Assembly (NCBI RefSeq): GCF_022458985.1
Contig: NC_061776.1
Span: 310,001 to 374,000 of the forward strand
DNA: 64,000 bases
Direction: 5' to 3'
From: Mugil cephalus
Lineage: Eukaryota; Chordata; Actinopteri; Mugiliformes; Mugilidae
The notes beneath the pieces were generated by a model. That model was not told where the DNA came from and did not search any database. It worked only from the letters and a program-made list of their open reading frames with translations. Each line of letters starts with the position of its first letter. Positions within the stretch are counted from its first letter, which is position 1. The position numbers and the translations under genes were made by a program. Below are positions 56,341 through 64,000 of this stretch, piece after piece.

Positions 56341-57470
56341 TTTGTTTTACTGCTGTTGATTTCATTCCTGTAAGGATTGTGACTATTAGTCTAGTCTATT
56401 CTATCATTAGGGTTAGGGTTACTATCTTTCTGATCGTCTACTCTTTTAGTCTGATCTCAAACTGTCTGACCTAGATGGACTTTGATATTGACATAGGTTG
56501 TATCAGGAGATCTGATCTTGGGTGGTGAGCTTGTGTCCTTTTTTAAATCCAGCTGAGCTCAACCACCAAGATGAATCTCAGCTCAGATCATCCAGGGCTC
56601 ATTCTTCTTTCTTGGTGAACTCGGGTCAAAGTGAACCTGGAGAGTCAAAGCCTTTGTGCCCCTTCTTTCCTCTTAGAATGATCTTCTTTATTGACCTGTA
56701 AAGTTTGTGTCATTTGTCATTTTAATTCATGTGATTGGAACATTTCATTTTAACCGGGTCCCAGTTTGATCAGCCCAACAGAAGTGTTCTTATTTTAAAC
56801 TCTGTTCGCTTCTTTTACCTCTCATCCACATTTGTAATAGGGTGGTATTCTTCAGTAAGGCTCCCTTGAAGAGTGCAGAAAAATGCTGTTAGCTAAACAC
56901 TCACTGCTACACCAGTGCTGGATTTTCCCATGAAGCTCAATGTTGATTCCTGAAAGTAGTCAACCTTTCCCTGAGGCCGGCTGTAGGGCTTCATCCTGTC
57001 ATAGAAAAAGAATATGTCACACGGCCCTTTAAACGCTACTGTTGAGGAGGAAGTAAAGTCCAAATAAAAAGGCTGAGAGCAGAGCATCAGACCATCATGA
57101 CTGTGTTCAACAAAAACCAAGTAACAACAACAAGGTCTCAATCACATGGAGGCAACACAATAGATTTTAAAGGAGCATGACACAGTCTGGACTCATTCAT
57201 TAAGGTGACCAGCATGGTGGAGGATTTTAATGTACACAACGCCACACACGATATAATAACAGCCATGAACACAAAAGTCACTGATGCTACATGTATCGAT
57301 AACTCAACCAGTCTTTCATTTGATTAGAACTGTATATGAATCCTCCCACAGTGTTTCATTAGCAGCTGTAACCACAGGGACTCTGATAAAACAGGAATTA
57401 GCAGAATCCATCTGATATGAAGCTGTGGTTTTAATACCCCTTCCCTCCTCTTTGAAGAGTAGTCACATAT
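56340..57470. repeat. Duplicated spacer, copy 2 (matches 22260-23300)
   Basis: No gene. It runs into the downstream flank of A8, so the block 20.5-24.2 kb with A4 and the block 54.6-58.3 kb with A8 are copies of one unit. Confidence 0.65.
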
Positions 57471-57518
57471 CTGGGTTCAGGTTTTTGTACAGCCTCTTCT
57501 ACACTTTGTATCACTGTG

Positions 57519-58134
57519 TTTCTAGAGCACAGTAGTAGAGAGCTGTGTCTGCCAGGGTTAGGTCTGTTATGGTCAGTTCAGTTGAGATCTGTTGTTTTTG
57601 ATGTATAGCGATTATCAGGAATATAATCATCCCCACTATTATCTTTACCTCCTTTATAGAGAATAAACTGAGGAGCCTGAAGGTCAGAATGATGTCTGTA
57701 CCAGTAAAGATAAATATAAGTATCACTTGTCTGATAGTTGCATGGGAGTGTGACAGATTGTCCTTCTGTTCCACTGACTTCATCTTCGTCAGGAGAGATT
57801 GTGTCTCCAGCTGTTAGTCCTGGAAAAAGTAGAGAACATGAAGCCATTAGACTAACATTGTCCATGAGGCTGAGAGGAGAAGACAGTGGAAAATGTCTCC
57901 TGTACAGTGTTACTCTGTGGACATTCACAACAAAATCAACTGTACAACTCTGTCAGTTCAATGTAGAAGATGATGAAAAGATGATTTTCATTGTATCAGA
58001 GCAAAGAAACAAGAAGAGTTGTGAAGTGCAGTCTGTATATCTGGTTAATGCAGCAGCTTCAACAAAACTTGAACCCCTTTGTTCTTCAACTCACCTATAA
58101 TGTGAGATAGAAGCAAAAAGAGGTAAAGCAACAT
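57519..58134 (-). pseudogene. T-cell receptor V segment A8, pseudogene by 2-nt deletion
   Basis: Leader 58095-58134 intact. V exon 57519-57819: GDTISPDEDEVSGTEGQSVT, LPCNYQTSDTYIYLYWYRHH, SDLQAPQFILYKGGKDNSGD, DYIPDNRYTSKTTD; then two bases are missing where relatives read ACATCAACT (about 57585), shifting the frame before TALYYC. Signal 57480-57518 intact. The only lesion seen. Confidence 0.87.
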
Positions 58135-58475
58135 GTCTTTGAGAGTATTAAAGCCAGACAGACAGCACATCAACAATGTTCTTCCACCAGAGTAGAATGA
58201 GGAAGAAATAATGTCATGGATGAGCTGATGATGTTGAGTGGGCGGGGCCAGTTACAGCTTGACTTCAACTCAACCAATCAAATTCTTCTCTGCTTCACAA
58301 CAGCTCTGTCTCAGATGTCAACTGCTTCATTTCTCTGTTGTCTTTGTCCTCAGTCCATGAGTCAGAAATCAGTGGTTGAACAGAGTGTGGCTCCCTCTAG
58401 TGGATGTTGTGGAGTATTGTGTTGTCTGTGCTCCAAAGGTTTTTGTTCAGAGTTTTGGTGTTTCCTGTCACTGTG

Positions 58476-58944
58476 GGCCTCAGAGCACAGTAGTACACAG
58501 CAGAGTCAGACACATGAATCTTCTGGATCTTCAGAGGAACAATGATTTGTCTTTACCAATCAAATCTGTCTTCACTGAAATCTGGATCATTGTCCATCTC
58601 CTGCAATAGTTATCACGTTCGCATGTACTTTGGAAAACCATTTTCTTCTTGTTTGTACCAGAACAATTTGGAGTTTGTCCTGTTTCCCTAAAAGTGCAGT
58701 TGAGTGTGAGAGTGTCTCCTTCAGTAGCAATGACATCTCCTGGTGTCTGGATCACTTTGTCTTCTCCTTTACACTCTGGGAAGAACGAACATGCAGAGGA
58801 AGAGATGAATCAATAAAGATGAATGATTCAAGGACAACAATCAGCAGCTTTAAATTGTGTCAAGTGTGTGAAGAGGAAACATGTTGAGCTTTCTATCTTA
58901 CCAAAGAAAAAAGCAGCAAGAATAATCCACAGCCAATGTTCCAT
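58476..58944 (-). pseudogene. T-cell receptor V segment B7, pseudogene
   Basis: Leader 58902-58944 is intact in length. V exon 58476-58775 starts VIQTPGDVIATEGDTLTLNC, then loses frame after TGQTP (one base missing in the NLFWYK stretch, about 58668); more indels follow in FR3 (about 58545-58620). Signal 58438-58475 is intact, and a CTCF-like motif is at 58393-58403. Upstream of it the sequence passes into the mosaic region. Confidence 0.82.
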
Positions 58945-58989
58945 CTGTACAACAAGGTTTAAATCAACAGGAGAAACTACTGTTAAATG

Positions 58990-61900
58990 TTTCAAATTTC
59001 GTCTCAGACAGTTTCTCTTACTGCAATGGTTATACGGCACAAGGTGAACCCCTACTTATGATGTGCCGCTCTATTTGGATAAAAGTCGCCTCATGTGTAG
59101 TGAAGACATTTTTTTGTTTCAATCTGGGTCTCTGGAATTGTTTGTTCAGGTGCGTCTTGTTGGACTGTGTTGTGTTTGTGTAGGGAGGAGTACTCATCTT
59201 TGTCTTGGCAGCAGCTTCAAAAATTCTGTGATTCTTAAGGAGAATTTTAGTCAGTAGTTTGCTATGCTCAGGAAAGGACAGCTTGCAAGGTTAGATTTGG
59301 CAGGTGAGGCGTGGGAATAAATTGGAGCTTTCCTGATCCAGCTTCCAACCTGGAAATGTTCCAGAAAAAACAATCGAACGATATGGAAAGGATCCTAAGA
59401 CATCACCACTCTACTTATATTCCACCACGTCTTTTATGTTGAGTTTTCACCCCAGTTTTGTTTTCCTCCATGGAACCAACTGGAGTCAACACTGTGTTGA
59501 AATTGGCCTGAGGTGTGAGTGAATGGTGTTGGTCTTGTTCTCCTCTTGTAGACGGAGACCGTCCATGAGTGAACCAATGCCTCACACCATAAGACTTGGA
59601 TGATCTTCATAATGTGAGGTACTTCTTTAAGTTAATTGAATGAATCCCAACTGTTGGCATGTGTCCTCCCAATTCGACGTATCTAGCCCATTAGTTGGAT
59701 TCAAAATTTGTCCTCTTTTAAAATTAAATTCAAGCTTATTCAGTTTCCTAAGGTTTCCCGTTTAAGCTGCTATACACCCTGGGCTTTGACTTGTTGAATG
59801 ATGAATAAAATCGATAAATATCAGATTGGTTTGAGTGATCTGCGGACATTTCGTTATACAGTTTTTCCCCACGCCCTTTAGGATTCTCAAATGTGAATTG
59901 GTGACTGTCGGAGGCTTTGATCAGGAGGAACTGGCTCATGTTCCAGTTTATGCTTGGACTAGGTCATATCCTGCTCGATTAGGACGTCTATAACAGTCAA
60001 CTGTGTATAAATCCATCTGTCAGCACAATATCGGTAGGGCTTCTGAATCATTAAACCATGACCCCCGCTTACCCGCCCGTTCTCCACCTGAATGTAGAAA
60101 GGCGTTGGACCGCTGTGCTTGTTTTTGATTTTGCGGCACTGAAGATCAGTGAACTGTATGGCATGTCACAACTTTATCCTCTCCGTTTGCATGTCTTTAT
60201 GTAGTTTCATGTTCTTGAGCCTTTTGAACTGTTTCCAGTTTCACTGTTCTTAGCTGACAGGAGTGGCCCCCTGGTTGTGTCTTTCTAACCCTGTGGCCCA
60301 TGTTCTTACAGGTTCGTTTGTGCGTTCGACATGGTATTCTGTCCTGGTTGGAATCAGTGATTATTTGATGCTATGTCATTTTACATTTTTCTGGTTGACC
60401 CGTATCTCTGTCTCCACTGATCTCTACATTAATGCTTCTATGGAAATTTGTCAAATTTTAAATTTCTCTTCAATTTTCCTTGATTGAGTGTGGCGACATC
60501 CAAATACGTAGTTTGGATTTCAGTTATTAAGAGAAACGCCAACGAGTTCATGTTTTATAGTGTATTGAATCCCTTTACCACCTCAATGGTTATGCTAATT
60601 GAAAATTTTATAAGGATTGTTGCGTCCCATTAAATGATTAATGTTTGAAATACAAGCCATGTGTTGGCTGATTAACTATTACTTTAAAATTCTTTCATGT
60701 CTTCTATTAAAGTTGAAATATTTGTTTTACCGAGCTTCGTGCCTGAGCTTGGACTATAGTCTGGTGCTCTATACTTCCAGGGTTGTTCACTATTTTCCCT
60801 TAAATTTAGACTCTTTTAATTGACTCAATTGTCTACCTAATGATTGATATGGACATAGTAAAACAGCAAGTATCCATATGGATGTGTGCTTGTCCTTTTT
60901 TAAATCAGTGAGCAACCTCAAGATGAATCTCGTAAAACATATGGGCCTTTTCTGACTGAAGGTTTATAATATCCCTGTCAAGTGACCATGTTTTTAACTT
61001 TGTGTCCCATTGCTTTCTCTTAGAATGGATCTTTTTTGTGACGTGAAAGTTTAGAGTCCATTTGTCAATTAAAATCATGTGTTCCAACATTTCAAAGCTT
61101 GGTCCCACGTGTTTCCTTTGCAAAGAAATTTCTTCATTTTAAAACCATTGGAGTTCCACTCATTCTTTTATAGGGTATTTGGAACATAAGGTCCTTAAGT
61201 GCTCTATGCTGATACTATACATTCACTTTTCCACAGTGCTTTCCTAGCTCAAGTTGATTCTCAAGATGAAACCTCCAATCCAGGCTGTCAGCTCATCCTG
61301 CTCCCTAGACCAAGCACTGTAAGAACCGGAACTGAACCTACTGTTGGAGTCTTAAGTCCAAATGTTGCAAAGGACTGTGCAATGCTGAATCTGTTTCAAT
61401 CCCAACCAAGTCACTTGTTTCAATTTCCGTTTGAACGTCCATTAGACAACGCTTAAAAAGCTTGTAGCAGTCACGGCTCATTCATTAAGGTCATTGCAGA
61501 GTGGAATACACCAACACACATCACAAAACAGTGAGCTCATGAGGATAACTCAACAGAGATTATAATTTAGATGAATTCATCGCATTTTACATTTGCTGTA
61601 TCACATGGCTTTGATAAAACATTGAATTACAGAATCCATTTGATATGAAGCTGTGTTTTTAATTATCCTTTCCTCTCTTGAAGTATCCATATTTGGTTAG
61701 GTTTTTGTCAGCCATTATGAATTTGTAATTAATGAATATTTGACCAAAGAAAAATACTTAGAGATTGTATTGGGCTGGTTGAGGACTGTTCGTCAGTTCA
61801 GTTATTGGATGTTGCTGTTTTTTGTATTGCGTTTCAATATCTCCCCAATTAGCTTACTCCTTTAAATAGAGAATATGAGTGAGTCCCGAGTCTGAATCAT

Positions 61901-64000
61901 TTGTCTGTTCCAGTTAGTGACCTCATGATTACTTGCTGATAGTGCATTTGCACTCGCGACATTTGTACGTTTCTTCAGTGTTTCTTAATCCCGTTCAGGG
62001 AGATTTTGTTCACAGGCTAGTCCTGGAAACTAGGACATCAAGCTGAGGATACATTGAAGAAGGCTGAAGGGAAATAACAGTGAAAAAGTCACCTTACAGT
62101 GATAAATGGGACATTAACAACAAAATATGTATAATTCGGGGTCAACTAAATCAGAGATGCTGAAAGTAAATTTCATTGTCATCAGCGTAAAACAGAAGCT
62201 ACTGTGTAATGCACCTGTCTAGTTCTCAGCCACCAACAAAACTGGTATCCGCCCTGTTCTCAGACTACTATAATGTGAATAGGAAGCAAAGAGAGGTTAC
62301 CAACAGCTTGGCCTAGGCCAGCCAGACAGACATTTAGAAAAAAATGCTCCACGAGTAGATGAGTGAAAAAGGTTTCAGGTGGACTCAGAAACAGTGTGAG
62401 AGCCTGTCACAAGGGTGACACATTGACTTCAACAACCTTCCAAAGTGCCGCCACCTTACCAAAGCTGACTCATGATGTCAAGGCTTCATTTCTCTGTTTC
62501 TTATACTCAGACCCAGAGACCTGAAACTCAGGGTCAGTTAATCAGAGTTGTAGACTGGGTAATGGCTCATGGCTGAGTTTAACTACAAACCATTGTTCGA
62601 GCTTTGGATTACCCCCAACATGTCAGGAAACACTAATACTTTGAAGGTGAGTGCCCGATTCTAAATCACAGAGAAACTGGTTGGCTTGATATGCTCATTG
62701 CTTTCCTGGAACTTGGGAATGGAACTCATCTCCTGCATAGTTAAAACCGAAGGAAAATGTCACTATGGAAACCTCATGGCTGAAGAACATGGTCTTGAGA
62801 AGGGACATGTTCCAAAAAAGTACATTGAGTAGAGAGAATAATAAAACCATTTAATACTGTGTTATGGTTACTTGTCTTTTGACTATACTACTTGGGAAGA
62901 AAGACAAGGGAGCAAAACTTTTCAACAAAGATGAATGATTTCTCTGACAAGTGCAGAGATGACTGTACAGGTATGAAGTGGTAACCATGACCAGTTGCCT
63001 TACAAAGTAGAGTATAGCGCTAGGCATCAGAGGCAATGTTCGTCTGTACAACAAGGTTTCAAATCAGGTGAATAGGTGATGTTAAACAGTTTCAGAGTCT
63101 TTACATAATTTGCTTTTTTTGAGCAGTTATTTTTGCTTAAGTTGAAACCCAGGACGAGAGGCACGCTATTGGAAATGCCCCTAAGGAACTGACAAGGCTT
63201 CAGCAGCTTTGATCGAATGGCGTTGTGCTGTTTTCTTCTTATTGGGTTTCCTGTTATGGTTGGCTCAGACCCATACAGATCAGAGGGCTGGGACTGCAGA
63301 GGGTTCACACATCCATGTTGTATCACCTCATAGCAGTTCAGAAGGTTCATTACCAAGTTGATATAATGGTCATTCCCTTTTTCTCATTCTGAAAGTTTTA
63401 AGCACCTCAAGTTTTTTTTTGAGATTACTTCAAATTTTTCCCTAAATAAATGAAGTTGTTTGTTCAGTAGATTTGAAATTTTTTTCCAACAAACAACCAA
63501 CACAACAACAATGAATAACTCAGGTAGAATAATCACCTATTAAATTCCAACAACTTGCGCCATTGCACTCCTTTTTTTTGTAACTAAAATGATGGTCCTT
63601 GGTCCATGGTGGGTTTTAGTGGAGCTTATTGGCTGGCATCATGATGTTAATTTATCCCCTTCTGCAGCCATCCGCATCTTCCTGGGGTCCAAATCAATGA
63701 CAGTAACAAAAAAAAAACTTAGTAACTGGATCATCATATCAAAACCACTAAGCTTCTAAATAACAAATCCGTCACATTTTTTCACTCGAGTGAAACATGA
63801 ATGAAAAAAGCCAAGTTGAAAAACAATCTCCTCTTCTTAACAGTTTAATTACAAACACTACTCACATTCTGACGGCATTGATACAAGCTCATATCACTTG
63901 GTGACCTGTAATGTAGTGTTGATCTATAATGGATTAATTAATCTGCCTGGTTTTGATCGTGGCTTTTGAGCCTGAAGTTTTGTTTGTACTTTTTGCCCAA
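58990..64000. other. Mosaic region blending two other parts of the window; no real genes
   Basis: No intact gene. Short stretches alternate between matches to 54.5-58.9 kb and matches to 46.1-51.5 kb, both in order. Examples: ATATGGAAAGGATCCTAAG at 59381 (54903) followed by CTCTACTTAT at 59409 (46506); TTGCGGCAC near 60132 (47310) and TTCTTAGCTGACAGGAGTGG at 60248 (55844). Hence the apparent V, Tc1 and LINE pieces here should not be annotated as separate elements. The likely cause is consensus mixing of two repeat copies. Confidence 0.75.

Noticed and set aside
6442..58944. V segments could be NITR-type innate receptors rather than T-cell receptor segments
   Set aside because: Each V exon ends at a heptamer-spacer-nonamer signal and has no J-like end in the exon, so rearranging receptor segments fit better.
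60263..61456. Small ORFs in the mosaic region as new genes
   Set aside because: The region is a blend of two other sequences, so frames there are accidental.

Overview
The window looks like part of a ray-finned (teleost) fish genome. It carries vertebrate immune-receptor V segments with recombination signals, embedded in a transposon mix typical of fish: Tc1/mariner, hAT, Penelope, RTE, L2/CR1-like, I-clade and Tx1-like L1 elements. No species is claimed.

The genes are a tandem array of T-cell receptor alpha/delta-type V segments, all on the minus strand. Each intact one has a short leader exon (40-55 nt, ending in phase 1 at a GT donor), a small intron, a V exon of about 300 nt ending in YYCALETQ or YYCALRP, and directly downstream a recombination signal with heptamer CACAGTG, a 22-24 nt spacer and nonamer ACAAAAACC. 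I sort them into family A (eight members, CALETQ), B (seven), C (three, all lacking the first disulfide cysteine), D (one) and two relics called E. Apparently intact: A4, A5, B4, C2, C3, D1. Open frame but defective signal: B5 and B6 (heptamer), C1 (splice acceptor). Clear pseudogenes: A1, A2, A3, A6, A7, A8, B1, B2, B3, B7. The usual unit, read 5' to 3' on the minus strand, is B (or C or D) followed about 300 bp later by A. B, C and D segments carry a CTCF-like motif just past the recombination signal, and B segments carry another upstream of the leader.

Layout: 1-2.85 kb decayed I-clade LINE; 3.2-6.3 kb hAT; A1-B1; 8.2-12.0 kb LINE debris; A2-B2; RTE debris; A3-D1; B3; relic E1; Tc1 (18.9-20.5 kb); repeat block 20.5-23.2 kb; A4-C1; spacer block 24.9-26.8 kb; B4; LINEs 27.5-29.9 kb; A5-C3-C2; second copy of the spacer block 34.4-36.3 kb; nested LINEs 36.3-38.7 kb; second I-clade LINE copy 39.0-44.3 kb split by a Penelope-like element; A6-B5; relic E2; Tx1-like L1 46.7-49.1 kb; Tc1 and LINE debris to 52.7 kb; A7-B6; second copy of the 20.5-23.2 kb block; A8-B7; then 59.0-64.0 kb, which reads as a fine-grained blend of two other parts of this window and is probably an assembly artefact.

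No J, D or C segment, no complete ordinary gene, no tRNA/rRNA and no CRISPR were found. The V segments would act by RAG-mediated joining to J (or D-J) elements outside the window. Names A-E are local labels, and alpha versus delta cannot be told from V segments alone.
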